The notes: generated by a model from the letters alone, not told the origin. Shown: positions 1 to 10,011, numbered from the stretch's first letter. The stretch is 64,000 bases of DNA from Loktanella sp. (GCA_017390475.1 JAFPBO010000030.1:62001-126000), one strand, 5' to 3'. Made by a program: numbers and translations.

Positions 1-184
1 CCCACCTCTGCAAGAAATATGACTTGCCCGTTCCCCAACGCCCATCAAGGGCGATAACTAGCGGATCCTCAATTCGATCAAGCAAAGCGGACAATGACTT
101 GCTGACCTTTTTGCGATCAAGAATGTCGCTATCAAAAACGGTATCGTAGAGTTTGACCTCTGCCTCGGGGGGGAGAAAACGCAT
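1..184 (-). CDS. KAP-type P-loop NTPase, N-terminal part only
   Basis: Only the first 61 codons are in the window; the gene runs off the left edge. The ATG at 184 opens a frame with a Walker A motif, GRWGTGKS, at residues 48-55, preceded by a hydrophobic strand (PLVIALD). A Walker A with Trp two residues after the Gly, close to the N-terminus, is typical of KAP family NTPases, which often carry membrane segments inside the ATPase domain and occur sporadically in bacteria, also in defence and mobile regions. The upstream DNA is much richer in A+T than the rest of the window, with a TATAAT box on the minus strand at 216-221. The family call rests on one motif and its context; another AAA/STAND-like ATPase is possible. 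Confidence 0.6.
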   Translation of the reverse strand, partial: MRFLPPEAEVKLYDTVFDSDILDRKKVSKSLSALLDRIEDPLVIALDGRWGTGKSYFLQRW

Positions 185-458
185 TTTGGACCTATAAGTT
201 GTTAAGATACTTAGAATTATAGCGCATATAAAATGAATAAACTGAGAATATCTCATTTATTCACATACCGAACAGTGTTTTTCCTAGTCGTCTGTTCGGG
301 CCAGCACTCACCGCCTCACCCCCGCCCCCCTGTTGCCTTTTCGCCATCATCTGCCGACAATCACCGCCGGAACTCGCTTTTGCCGTGTGCGCCCCTTGAC
401 CGGTGCCACCCACAGCGCTAATCAGCCCGCAATGACACCGCTTGCCAGGAGGACGCAT
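185..458. other. AT-rich intergenic stretch between divergent genes
   Basis: No convincing gene is seen. The first 100 bases are clearly AT-rich compared with the neighbouring genes. There is a minus-strand TATAAT (216-221) suitable for the KAP gene and an 8-bp inverted repeat CCGAACAG/CTGTTCGG (268-275 and 292-299) separated by 16 bases. An open frame from 233 lacks a ribosome binding site and resembles no known protein. Confidence 0.4.
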
Positions 459-518
459 ATGACTATCGCTGATCGCTTCCTCCGCGGACGCAACCGTATT
501 GGTGCGCCCCGCATCTGA
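459..518 (+). CDS. possible 19-residue leader peptide or small protein
   Basis: The sequence AGGAGG (447-452), the best Shine-Dalgarno in this part of the window, sits six bases before an ATG that encodes MTIADRFLRGRNRIGAPRI and then stops. The peptide is basic and has no hydrophobic segment. It ends 108 bases before the likely start of the ABC exporter, which itself has no good ribosome binding site, so a translated leader influencing the exporter is conceivable. No run of a single amino acid or clear attenuator hairpin supports classical attenuation. The function is unknown and the coding status is uncertain. Confidence 0.3.
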   Translation: MTIADRFLRGRNRIGAPRI

Positions 519-626
519 CACGCAGCGGCGGTTCCCGCCCTTTGCGTGCTGGTCATTCGGGTCCTGAAACGGACCCTCCCATTACATTTCTTCGCAAGGC
601 ACAGCACCAAAGTCTGTGAAATTGTC

Positions 627-2384
627 ATGCTTCTTCATCCCAAAAACGGCGCGTTCACCCGCGTCTTTGCGTTCACTTTCCGGCTCTGGTTCCGGCGGCC
701 CGGCACCATTGCGATGATCCTGACCTTGGTCCTGATCTCGACCGCCGCCGATATCGCGGTGCCGGTGATCACCGGCCGTCTGGTCGATGCCGTGGCCGGC
801 GGACAGGCACCATGGGCGGCCTTTGCCGCGCTTCTGGCAGCAGGGGCGCTGTCGGTCGCGGCCAAAATCCTCAGCTATGTCTGCATCATCGACCTGACCA
901 TCCCGACCATGCGCGACGCAGAGGCAGAGGCTTTCGCCCATGTCCAGCGTCTGCCTGCGGATTGGCATGCCAATGCCTTTGCCGGGTCCACCGTGCGCAA
1001 GATCACGCGCGGGGCCTGGGCGCTGGATGACATGGGCGATCTGCTGTTGCTGGCCTTGCTGCCTTCGGCGCTGATCCTGTTGGGCACCATCGGCACCCTG
1101 TCCCTGTTCCGCTGGGAGGTCGGGCTGGTCGCCGGTCTGGGCGCTGCGGCCTTTCTGGCAGTCTCGCTCTGGCTGACGCTGTATTGGGTGGCCCCGGCTG
1201 CCCGGCTGGCCAATGCGCAGGATAGCCGGGTGTCGGGGGCTTTGGCCGATGCCATCACATCGAACAGCGTGGTGCGGGCCCATGCCGGTGAACGGCGCGA
1301 AGACGCGCGGCTGGACAAGGTGTTGGCCAAATGGGCCAACCGGACCCGGCGCACCTGGCGGCGCGGCACCTGGTCGGGTCTGGCGCAGGATATGACGATC
1401 TGGAGCTTGCGGGCCGCGGTTCTGGGCGGCGCGCTGATCGCCTATACCCGTGGTCTGGCCGATGCGGGCGAGATTGCCTTTGTCGTCTCGGCGCTGGGTA
1501 TGCTCGACGGCTATCTGCGGCAGATGGGCAATCACGTGCGTAACCTGCAACAGGCGGTGAATGATGCCGAAGAACTGGTTGAGATGATGAAGGTCCCGCA
1601 GGAACAATCCATCGCTGGCGCGGGCGCCACTGCCCTGCCCCCACAAGCGGCAGCGCTGGCCTTTCATCATGTCGATTACGGCTATCATGGCGCGGCAACC
1701 CCGCTGTTCACCGATCTGCAGGTCTCGATCCCCAAGGGACAGAAAGTCGGGCTGGTCGGGCGGTCCGGGTCGGGCAAATCAACCTTCGTCAAGCTGATCC
1801 AGCGGATCCATGAGATCAACGGCGGCACGATCACGCTCGATGGCATCGATATCGCGCAGGTGCCTTTGCATATCCTGCGCCAGCATATCGCGATCGTGCC
1901 GCAGGAACCGGTGCTGTTCCACCGTTCGCTGGCCGATAACATCGCCTATGCCCGGCCCAATGCGACGATGGATGATATCCGTCAGGCAGCAGCGCGGGCC
2001 GGTGCGGCGGATTTCATCGCTCGGATGCCCAAGGGCTTTGGCACGATTGTCGGCGAACGCGGCGTCAAACTGTCGGGCGGTGAACGTCAGCGGGTCGCCA
2101 TCGCGCGGGCCTTCCTGTCCGAAGCCCCGGTGCTGATCATGGACGAAGCGACATCATCGCTGGATTCCGAGGCCGAGGCAAAAGTCGCCGAAGCCGCCGA
2201 ACGGCTGATGCAAGGCCGCACCACGCTGGTGATCGCGCACCGGCTGGCGACGGTGGAACGGATGGACCGGATCCTGGTCTTCGACAGCGGGCGGATCGTC
2301 GAAGACGGCACCCCCGCCACACTGCTGGCGCGCAAGAACGGGCTCTACAGCGCCCTGCACGCCAGACAAGCGCTGGCAGGTTAA
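627..2384 (+). CDS. ABC exporter, fused permease and ATPase
   Basis: This is a half-transporter of 585 residues that would act as a dimer in the inner membrane. The N-terminal half (about residues 15-315) is a six-helix ABC membrane domain and the C-terminal half is the ATPase: Walker A GRSGSGKST at 378-386, signature LSGGE at 482-486, Walker B VLIMDE at 502-507, followed by a switch His in VIAHR. This arrangement is that of the MsbA/multidrug and lipid exporter group; the substrate cannot be read from the sequence. The frame stays open upstream to a GTG at 546, but the ATG at 627 matches the usual length of the family better. Neither start has a strong ribosome binding site. A 12-bp hairpin follows the stop codon. 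Confidence 0.88.
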   Translation: MLLHPKNGAFTRVFAFTFRLWFRRPGTIAMILTLVLISTAADIAVPVITGRLVDAVAGGQAPWAAFAALLAAGALSVAAKILSYVCIIDLTIPTMRDAEAEAFAHVQRLPADWHANAFAGSTVRKITRGAWALDDMGDLLLLALLPSALILLGTIGTLSLFRWEVGLVAGLGAAAFLAVSLWLTLYWVAPAARLANAQDSRVSGALADAITSNSVVRAHAGERREDARLDKVLAKWANRTRRTWRRGTWSGLAQDMTIWSLRAAVLGGALIAYTRGLADAGEIAFVVSALGMLDGYLRQMGNHVRNLQQAVNDAEELVEMMKVPQEQSIAGAGATALPPQAAALAFHHVDYGYHGAATPLFTDLQVSIPKGQKVGLVGRSGSGKSTFVKLIQRIHEINGGTITLDGIDIAQVPLHILRQHIAIVPQEPVLFHRSLADNIAYARPNATMDDIRQAAARAGAADFIARMPKGFGTIVGERGVKLSGGERQRVAIARAFLSEAPVLIMDEATSSLDSEAEAKVAEAAERLMQGRTTLVIAHRLATVERMDRILVFDSGRIVEDGTPATLLARKNGLYSALHARQALAG

Positions 2385-2391
2385 GCTACCC

Positions 2392-2419
2392 GCAGGGTGC
2401 GCAGCATTGCGCACCCTGC
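2392..2419 (+). terminator. hairpin after the ABC exporter
   Basis: A perfect 12-bp inverted repeat (GCAGGGTGCGCA / TGCGCACCCTGC) with a four-base loop lies eight bases after the stop codon. There is no T tract after it, so it may be an RNA-stabilising hairpin rather than an intrinsic terminator. Confidence 0.5.
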
Positions 2420-2556
2420 CCCACGACGCTGGAATCAGTGATGGATGTACCTTGGGTGAACGCCACAGATCGTTTTGACGTTTTTGTCAGGGAAATGTGT
2501 TGGGGGATGTCCCTCGGCATGCGGCTGAACGGCAACGGTGTGGACGCAGCCTACAT

Positions 2557-3033
2557 TCATTTTGATGTCAGAACATCCGGCGCATACGCTTGCGCCCAGT
2601 CGCGAAGGCGGCGTTGCAGCGTCGGAACGGCATGAGAGTGATTCAGAAAGTCGCCAATCTGCATCGCCTCCCAACATTCGCCTTCGCTCCCAAAGCACAC
2701 CTCACTAAGACGTGCGGGATCAAGCGGTGCGGCAAGGAAGTAGCTGTATCGAGCGCCAGTCATCGCACTGGCATAAGGCCGGCACCACTGGACAGACGCC
2801 GGATCAATGATGAGGCCAAACTCTTCCTCAACTTCACGAAGAGCACACGCGATTGGTGTTTCATCACCTTCCCGGCCACCGCCCGGAAGATCCCACATGC
2901 CGGGTGAAGGTATAGTAGGAATGTCGTCGCGCTTGTATGCGACAATACGGTTCCCGAATGTCAGCGCTATCTTCGCCCCGTGAAAATTCCGACCATCGAA
3001 CATGGCATTGACCCTAACATGAAGGCCAGACAT
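2557..3033 (-). CDS. Nudix hydrolase
   Basis: The protein of 158 residues carries a full Nudix box at residues 52-74 in the pattern G-x5-E-x7-REVEEEFG, which binds the divalent metal and cleaves a nucleoside diphosphate linked to another moiety. A WDLPGGG stretch leads into the box, as in many MutT-like enzymes. The C-terminal part (about 85-130) resembles the substrate cap of Nudix proteins annotated as 8-oxo-dGTP or general dNTP hydrolases, but the substrate cannot be assigned. The gene stands alone, convergent with the ABC exporter, and follows the end of the sugar operon on the same strand. A second Met at residue 11 is an alternative start. Confidence 0.85.
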   Translation of the reverse strand: MSGLHVRVNAMFDGRNFHGAKIALTFGNRIVAYKRDDIPTIPSPGMWDLPGGGREGDETPIACALREVEEEFGLIIDPASVQWCRPYASAMTGARYSYFLAAPLDPARLSEVCFGSEGECWEAMQIGDFLNHSHAVPTLQRRLRDWAQAYAPDVLTSK

Positions 3034-3113
3034 GGCAACGTCATTCTGGCGACCTTCCCCCCTCCCGCACCACCGGTGCGCAAGGGCGTCAGATCAGCTA
3101 CGCAACAAGGCAC

Positions 3114-3938
3114 TTACCCCTTCACCCCTGACGAGATCATCACCGCCTCGGTCACGCGGCGCTGGAAAATCAGATAGGCCAGCACCACCGGCAGGGCCGC
3201 CAGCAGCGCCACCGACATCAGCCGCGCATAGGCCAGACCAAAGGCGTCATTGACCTGGGTGATCCCGACCGGGATCGTCATCATGTCTTCGGATGTGATG
3301 ACCAGGAAAGGCCAGAAAAACGCGTTCCACACGCCGATGAACGTCACGATGGCAAGCGCGGTGGTAATTCCCCAGTTCAGCGGCAGATAAAGCTTGAACA
3401 GGATCGTGTAATCACCGCCGCCATCCAGCACCGCCGCTTCGCGCATCTCTTTGGGCACAGCGTCGAAGAATTGTTTGTAGACGATGATCGCCACCGGCAC
3501 GATCAGCTGCGGCAGGATGATGCCGCCCCAGGTGTTGATCAGGCCAAAATCATTCATCAGGATGAACTGCGTCACGACCAGCGCCTGCGACGGGATCATG
3601 AAACTGGCCAGCACCACAAGATACAGCAACCGGCGGCCCGGAAATCTGATCTGCGACAGCGCATAGGCGCACATCATCGACATGACGATCACCACCACAG
3701 TGACGATCACCGCCGTCCCGATCGAATTGAAATACCATGTCAGCAGATTGGTGTTGAACAGGGCATCGTAATAGGATGAAAAGTTGAACTCATCCGGCAA
3801 CAGCCCGGGCCGGGACACCACCCGGCTTTCTGACCGCAGCGATGTGACCAGCGCCCAATACAGCGGGAAAATCCACAAAAGCGCCACGATCACCGTAAAG
3901 CATGTGATCACGCCATTCTCGATCCGACGCATATTCAT
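3114..3938 (-). CDS. sugar ABC transporter permease, MalG type
   Basis: This is an integral membrane protein of 274 residues with six predicted helices and the cytoplasmic EAA loop (EAAVLDGGGDYTILFKLYLP, about residues 167-186) that docks onto the ATPase. It belongs to the MalG-like permeases of carbohydrate importers and would form the channel together with the partner encoded just upstream. The start codon overlaps the stop of that partner by four bases (ATGA), so the two are translationally coupled. It is the last gene of the arabinoside operon. Substrate specificity is inferred from the GH51 enzyme in the same operon, not from this protein. Confidence 0.93.
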   Translation of the reverse strand: MNMRRIENGVITCFTVIVALLWIFPLYWALVTSLRSESRVVSRPGLLPDEFNFSSYYDALFNTNLLTWYFNSIGTAVIVTVVVIVMSMMCAYALSQIRFPGRRLLYLVVLASFMIPSQALVVTQFILMNDFGLINTWGGIILPQLIVPVAIIVYKQFFDAVPKEMREAAVLDGGGDYTILFKLYLPLNWGITTALAIVTFIGVWNAFFWPFLVITSEDMMTIPVGITQVNDAFGLAYARLMSVALLAALPVVLAYLIFQRRVTEAVMISSGVKG

Positions 3939-4822
3939 CGCCGCCGCCCTCCGATACGCAATAGCTGGAACTGGAATACCGACACCACCGCGATGATCAC
4001 GAACAGCACAGTGGCAATCGCCGATGAATAACCGCCATTGTTCAGCTGAAACGCCTCGCGGTAGACCTGCATCAGCAGAACATAGGATGAATTGAACGGC
4101 CCGCCCCCGCTCAGCAGATAGATCTGGTCAAATATCTTGAGCTGCAGGATCAGCTGCAATGTCAGGATCAGCGCCGTGACTGGCCACAACAAGGGCCAGG
4201 TCACACGCCAGAACATCTGCCCACGGGTCGCCCCGTCCAGGGCAGCCGCTTCATATAATTCGGACGGAATGTTACGCAGCCCGGCAATGAACAGCAGCAC
4301 GTTAAAACCATTGGTCCACCAGATCGTGATCGCCGCAATCATCGGCATGACCCAGTCGGGATTGCGAAACACCGCAACAGGTCTGCCGGTTATCGCTGCG
4401 ATCACCGGTTGCAGAACGCCATATTGGAAATCCAGCATCCAGGCCCAGATCTGCGTCACGACAGACACCGGCAGCACATAGGGCAGAAAGAACAGCACCA
4501 TGACAAAGGCCTGCATGCCGCCTTTCAGCCGGTTGATCGCCAGCGCAACACAGAGCGCGATCACCGTGGTCGGGATCACCGTCAGCAGAATGAAATAAGC
4601 GTTGTTCCACAAAGACGTCTTGAACAACCGGTCGCCAAGCAACCGGGTGTAATTGTCCAGACCAACCCAATTCCCATCACCAATCAGCGGCGCATCGGTA
4701 AAGCTGAGCTGCACCATTTTCACGGTCGGGTAGAAAAAGAACACCAGAAACACGATCACGAAAGGCGCGATCAGTGACAGCGCCACAAGGTTCTTTTTCC
4801 GACGGTTCTCGATCATCGCCAT
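3935..4822 (-). CDS. sugar ABC transporter permease, MalF type
   Basis: This membrane protein of 295 residues, with six helices, pairs with the MalG-type permease. The EAA loop is visible as ELYEAAALDGATRGQMFWRV. The ATG at 4822 was chosen because GGAG lies about nine bases before it; an upstream TTG in frame at 4852 lacks such support. The gene lies between the solute-binding protein gene (about 70 bases upstream) and the second permease. The pair of permeases, the binding protein and the separate UgpC/MsmX-type ATPase make up a complete CUT1 carbohydrate importer. Confidence 0.93.
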   Translation of the reverse strand: MAMIENRRKKNLVALSLIAPFVIVFLVFFFYPTVKMVQLSFTDAPLIGDGNWVGLDNYTRLLGDRLFKTSLWNNAYFILLTVIPTTVIALCVALAINRLKGGMQAFVMVLFFLPYVLPVSVVTQIWAWMLDFQYGVLQPVIAAITGRPVAVFRNPDWVMPMIAAITIWWTNGFNVLLFIAGLRNIPSELYEAAALDGATRGQMFWRVTWPLLWPVTALILTLQLILQLKIFDQIYLLSGGGPFNSSYVLLMQVYREAFQLNNGGYSSAIATVLFVIIAVVSVFQFQLLRIGGRRR

Positions 4823-4894
4823 GGGGCGGTCTCCGGTGCTGGTCAGGATCAAAGGCAGTCCCGGCCACGCTGCGGCAGCCGGGACAAGGGCGTT

Positions 4895-6169
4895 TTACCG
4901 CAAGGCGCTGGTCAGATCTTCCTGCATTTGCGCCACGGCGTCCTCGGCACCGAAATAGCCGTGGATCGCCGGGCCGATGATGTTCAGCGCGGCATCATAG
5001 GCGGGCGATGCCACACCCGTCACCGTGGTCTGCGGATCAAAGGCGGCATTGTCAGCCAGCGATGCATAGGTCGCATTCGGTTCCATCGCGGCATAGGCCT
5101 CGCTTTCGGCGACCGGCAGATAGGCCGGAATATGGCCCGCATCGGCCCAGCCGATGGCGTTTTCAGCCATCCAGGCGATCACCGTCATCACCGCAGCCCG
5201 TTTTTCGCCTGCAACCGTATTGTCACCCTGGTTCGGGATCGCAAAGGCATGGCTGTCCGCCCAGGTCGCAGGCTGGCCCATCAATGGCGGAATTTCCACC
5301 GCGCCCCATTCAAACCCCAATGTCCCGGCCTCGGCCGCATCGGTATAGGTCGGCACTTCCCAGACACCATTGATCTGGAACGCAGCCTCGCCCGAGGAAA
5401 ACAGCGCGACAGAGGCTTCATATTCCGCCTGTTCCGGGCCAAAGCCCATCTCTTGCCAGCGGGTCATGGTTTCGATGGCAGTTACCGCCTTTTCGGCATT
5501 GTCGCCGGGCAGCACCTCGCCATCAACGATGAACTCGCCGCCCTGCTGCTGCAAAAGCGTGTAGAACACGCGCCACAGCCCGCCTTCACCACCGGTCTGA
5601 TAGGTCAGCGGACCCGAGACGCCATTCTCCTGCAACGTGGCCATCGCGGTCTCGAAATCCTCCAGGGTTTCGATGCCGGTCAGATTCCCGTCGGCATCCA
5701 GATAATCTGTGCCTTCCAGAAGGTTCTTATTATAGTACAACACGACGGCATGAATATCGAACGGCACGGCATAAAGCGTGTCATCCGCCGTGGCCGCCCC
5801 GACTGCCGCGGGGAAAAACGCCTCGGTTGACAGACCGGCACCGGCAAGATCCTCATCGGTGATCGGGCTCAACACGCCTTCGTCGATACCCAGCGGCACC
5901 CGTGACAGGTGATAGGTCATCACATCCGGGCCTTGCCCGACAGCGGCAGAGGTGCGGGCCTTGGTATAGAACGGCACACCCCATTCCAGCGTGGTGCTGC
6001 TGATCTGGATATCAGGATGTTCGGCATTGAACGCATCGATCAGCGTCTTCATCCGCACGCCGTCACCGCCGCTCAGAAAATCCCACCAGACCACCTGCTG
6101 CTGCGCGAATGCCGGAACCGACAGCAGCGACAATGCGCTGGCTGACATCAACGTCTTGAAAATATTCAT
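4895..6169 (-). CDS. extracellular sugar-binding protein of ABC importer
   Basis: A periplasmic solute-binding protein of family 1, 424 residues. It starts with a classical signal peptide (MNIFKTLMSASALSLLSVPAFA, cleavage expected after AFA at residue 22), followed by a mature sequence opening with VVWWDFLSGGDG, typical of maltose/oligosaccharide-binding proteins. The start at 6169 was chosen over a longer frame because it places the signal peptide at the N-terminus and GGAGG precedes it. It would capture the sugar and deliver it to the two permeases encoded downstream. The closest functional analogy is AraN of arabino-oligosaccharide importers, inferred from the neighbouring GH51 gene. Confidence 0.92.
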   Translation of the reverse strand: MNIFKTLMSASALSLLSVPAFAQQQVVWWDFLSGGDGVRMKTLIDAFNAEHPDIQISSTTLEWGVPFYTKARTSAAVGQGPDVMTYHLSRVPLGIDEGVLSPITDEDLAGAGLSTEAFFPAAVGAATADDTLYAVPFDIHAVVLYYNKNLLEGTDYLDADGNLTGIETLEDFETAMATLQENGVSGPLTYQTGGEGGLWRVFYTLLQQQGGEFIVDGEVLPGDNAEKAVTAIETMTRWQEMGFGPEQAEYEASVALFSSGEAAFQINGVWEVPTYTDAAEAGTLGFEWGAVEIPPLMGQPATWADSHAFAIPNQGDNTVAGEKRAAVMTVIAWMAENAIGWADAGHIPAYLPVAESEAYAAMEPNATYASLADNAAFDPQTTVTGVASPAYDAALNIIGPAIHGYFGAEDAVAQMQEDLTSALR

Positions 6170-6247
6170 TGTATCCTCCCTGTGCTTTTCCGGCCCGGGG
6201 TTCGGTGCCGGTCTCCTCTGGCTTGCGTCCACCGCCGGACGGGTCGC

Positions 6248-7321
<1,074 letters not shown>

Positions 7322-7330
7322 AATCTTCCC

Positions 7331-8842
7331 TCAGCTCACATCGACGCGGATGACATGATAGGACAGCGGGGCAAGCTTGCCGCGCAGCTTGCCATCCTCG
7401 ACCGCGACACCCTTGCCTTTGGTCGGCACGATCCGGTCGGGATTGGCCGCATCATTGGTGGCGCGCAGATCATGCCCTTCCATCGCCAGATGTTCGACCA
7501 CTTTGGCACCGGCAAACCCGGTCAGGCTGACGTCCAGATCGGCAGACTCGGTCAGGTGACGGTTCAGGATGAACAGCGTGACAATCGTGCCTGACTGGTC
7601 CAGCACCCCGGCGACATCCAGATATTTGACGTCATCGGCGACCCGGCAATCATAGGTCGGCGCATCGACCGCGACATTCAGCGCCGTGCCACGGCCATAA
7701 AGCGACGCGAACTGATACGGATAATAGATCGTCTGCCGCCAGGCCGGGCCGTTCTTTTCAGCGCGGATCGGCGCGATCACATTCACCAATTGCGCGATAC
7801 AGGCGATCTTGACCCGGTCAGACCGGCGGATGAATTCGTTCATCAGGCCAGCGACGAACAGTGCATCCTCGAAATTATAGGTTTCTTCCAGCAGCGCCGG
7901 CGCCTCTGGCCAATCCCAAGTCTTGACGTTTTCGCCATCCTGTTCGCGGATGTGATACCAGACATTCCATTCGTCAAAACAGATATGCACATCGTTCTTG
8001 GCGCGCTTTTTCGATTTCACATAATCGATCACGCCACCGATGGTTTGGATATAGCGCCCCGTCTCTTCGATCTTGCCAAAGAAATTCAGCGTGTCGCGGC
8101 TGTTGTTGCCGTAATATTTATGCAGCGAGATGTAATCGACATTCTCATAACATTCTTCCAGCACCTGCCGTTCCCATTCAGGATAGGTCGGCATCGCGTC
8201 ATTCGAGCTACCGCAGACCACGGTTTCGATGCTTGAATCAAAGCCTTTGAACGCTTTGGATGTCTCATTGGCCAAGCGGCCATATTCTGTCGCTTTCTTG
8301 TGGCCGATCTGCCAGGGGCCGTCCATCTCATTGCCCAGACACCACATTTTGACATCATAGGGGTCCTGCACCCCATGTTCACGGCGCAGATCGCTCCAGG
8401 TCGTGCCGCCCTTGAAATTGCTGTATTCAAGGAAATTACGCGCATCTTCCAGCCCGCGTGACCCCAGATTGACCGCCAGCATCATTTCGATCCCGGCCAT
8501 TTCGGCCCATTTGCCAAATTCATTGATGCCGACCTGATTGGTCTCTTTCGACCGCCAGGCAAGGTCCAGCCGGACCGGCCGGTTTTCCTTCGGGCCAATC
8601 CCGTCTTCCCAATTATAGGCAGATACGAAATTGCCGCCGGGATAGCGGATTGCCGGAATTTTCAGGTCCTGCACGAATTTCAGCACATCGGTGCGAAAGC
8701 CGTCGGCATCGGCACTAGGATGGCCGGGCTCATAGATACCGCCATAAATCGCGCGGCCCATATGCTCGATGAAAGCCGAATAAAGCCGGTCGTCAATCCG
8801 GGAAATGTGAAAGTCCCGGTGGACAGCAACGCGTGTTTTCAT
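7331..8842 (-). CDS. GH51 alpha-L-arabinofuranosidase
   Basis: A cytoplasmic glycoside hydrolase of 503 residues (no signal peptide) that releases terminal alpha-L-arabinofuranosyl groups from arabinosides. It has a TIM barrel with the GH51 acid/base Glu in WCLGNEMDG (Glu172) and the nucleophile Glu in CFDEWNVWY (Glu291), then a C-terminal beta-sandwich. The start at 8842 has AGGAG seven bases upstream; two ATGs further upstream are in frame but lack this. It is followed within ten bases by the transporter ATPase. Import of short arabinosides and intracellular cleavage is the inferred job of the operon, similar to AbfA with AraNPQ in Bacillus. Confidence 0.93.
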   Translation of the reverse strand: MKTRVAVHRDFHISRIDDRLYSAFIEHMGRAIYGGIYEPGHPSADADGFRTDVLKFVQDLKIPAIRYPGGNFVSAYNWEDGIGPKENRPVRLDLAWRSKETNQVGINEFGKWAEMAGIEMMLAVNLGSRGLEDARNFLEYSNFKGGTTWSDLRREHGVQDPYDVKMWCLGNEMDGPWQIGHKKATEYGRLANETSKAFKGFDSSIETVVCGSSNDAMPTYPEWERQVLEECYENVDYISLHKYYGNNSRDTLNFFGKIEETGRYIQTIGGVIDYVKSKKRAKNDVHICFDEWNVWYHIREQDGENVKTWDWPEAPALLEETYNFEDALFVAGLMNEFIRRSDRVKIACIAQLVNVIAPIRAEKNGPAWRQTIYYPYQFASLYGRGTALNVAVDAPTYDCRVADDVKYLDVAGVLDQSGTIVTLFILNRHLTESADLDVSLTGFAGAKVVEHLAMEGHDLRATNDAANPDRIVPTKGKGVAVEDGKLRGKLAPLSYHVIRVDVS

Positions 8843-8898
8843 CGAATTCTCCTGCATGTTCATATCCAAATACTCGATCTAGAACGAGCTTGCCGATA

Positions 8899-8926
8899 TG
8901 ATTACGCAGCGGAACTAACCTGTCAA
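8899..8926 (-). promoter_or_regulatory. sigma70-type promoter of the arabinoside operon
   Basis: On the minus strand a perfect -35 TTGACA (8926-8921) is followed after 16 bases by TAATCA (8904-8899), about 57 bases before the arabinofuranosidase ATG. It lies in the gap between the regulator gene and the operon, so the enzyme and importer genes may be transcribed independently of the regulator. Confidence 0.5.
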
Positions 8927-8956
8927 CATTTTGCTTAAATATCTCGCAATGCCCTG

Positions 8957-9892
8957 TCAGGACTTGGATTTGGTGTGCAACCGCATGACGATATCCTGGT
9001 CATAATTGCCGAATCCGCGTCCGAAAACATTGATTCCACCCGGATGACGGGCATCTGGCTTGACCGCGATTCGCAACCGGACCGACCGGTGATCCCCCAG
9101 CGCCAGATCGCTCAGACTGATGTCGGAAATCCGCCGGCCATCGACAAATGACCCGTCATGCGTCACCTGCCAGGTCTTCAGCAGGCCATATTGCGACCCG
9201 GCCATCTTCCACCAATCGGGGGTATAGACACCGCGCTTGTCGCCAAAATCACCCGGCGAGGTCCAGACCCCCAGCTCGGTCCCGTTGATCGCGACAGAAA
9301 TGTCAGAGGGCCAGTCGGTATGCGTGCCCGGCACCTCGGAACTGACCTCCATCGCGAATTCGACACGGTCAATATCCAGCCCGGTCAGCAGCGCATTATT
9401 GGGGAACTGATATTCAACGAAGCCACTGGTAAACCACAATAAAGAGGCTTTCATCCGCTCGGGATCCAGAAATGTGGTCGGCACATCCAGCAGGCCGATG
9501 ATCCCCTCGGGCGAACAGATCCCGCAGGGCCCGGCGACCGATGCATTGGTAAACAGGCCCAGCGGCATATTGACCTCGATCACGTCATCCGGCCTATGCG
9601 CTACCGGTTTGTGAAACGACACGACGATCTCGTCATAGACAGCATAACAGATTTTCTGGCTGCCCTTGCGCGCCTTCACCGCCTCGGTCCGGATCAGCCC
9701 GGCCTGTTCCAGCGACTGCACGTGGTTCGACACCGATGATTGCGGCTGGCCCAGCCGTTCGGCGATCTGATTCACGTTCAACCCACCCGCCTGATGCAGC
9801 AGTTTCAGGATTTTCACCCCGCCGCGGGAGGCGGCGCTTTTCAGCACCTCAAAATTATCCTCGGCATCTATCAGTAAATAGTTATTTCCCAC
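8957..9892 (-). CDS. ArsR-like winged-helix regulator with long C-terminal domain
   Basis: The protein of 311 residues has an ArsR-type winged helix at about 18-75 (RGGVKILKLLHQ...NQIAERLGQPQSSVSNHVQSL) and an unusual 220-residue C-terminal domain with the motif GPCGICSPEG (Cys123, Cys126). Classical metal-sensing ArsR proteins are only about 100 residues, so the extra domain probably senses a ligand; a sugar or arabinoside is suggested by the adjacent GH51/importer operon. The domain architecture recalls the predicted regulators of COG4189. The start is a GTG with GGAG about six bases upstream. The gene is read in the same direction as the operon and is divergent from lexA. Confidence 0.8.
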   Translation of the reverse strand: MGNNYLLIDAEDNFEVLKSAASRGGVKILKLLHQAGGLNVNQIAERLGQPQSSVSNHVQSLEQAGLIRTEAVKARKGSQKICYAVYDEIVVSFHKPVAHRPDDVIEVNMPLGLFTNASVAGPCGICSPEGIIGLLDVPTTFLDPERMKASLLWFTSGFVEYQFPNNALLTGLDIDRVEFAMEVSSEVPGTHTDWPSDISVAINGTELGVWTSPGDFGDKRGVYTPDWWKMAGSQYGLLKTWQVTHDGSFVDGRRISDISLSDLALGDHRSVRLRIAVKPDARHPGGINVFGRGFGNYDQDIVMRLHTKSKS

Positions 9893-9906
9893 GCGATCTC
9901 CGATCG

Positions 9907-9938
9907 GAACAGAGGTTCTGTATCATATATTCTGATAC
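9907..9938. promoter_or_regulatory. two inverted repeats before the ArsR-like gene
   Basis: The intergenic region holds GAAC-AGAG-GTTC (9907-9918) and, one base on, GTATCA-N7-TGATAC (9920-9938). The second is a typical winged-helix or HTH operator in size and lies 28-46 bases before the regulator's GTG. Autoregulation by the ArsR-like protein is the simplest reading. A sequence with the shared core ATCATAT occurs on the minus strand near the -10 of the downstream operon, but is not a full match. Confidence 0.4.
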
Positions 9939-10011
9939 GAACTGGCATAAATCAATTACCAATTTCAAGATTTTGCTCGCGCCGTCGCCCGATCAGACAG
10001 CGGCAGGGTAA

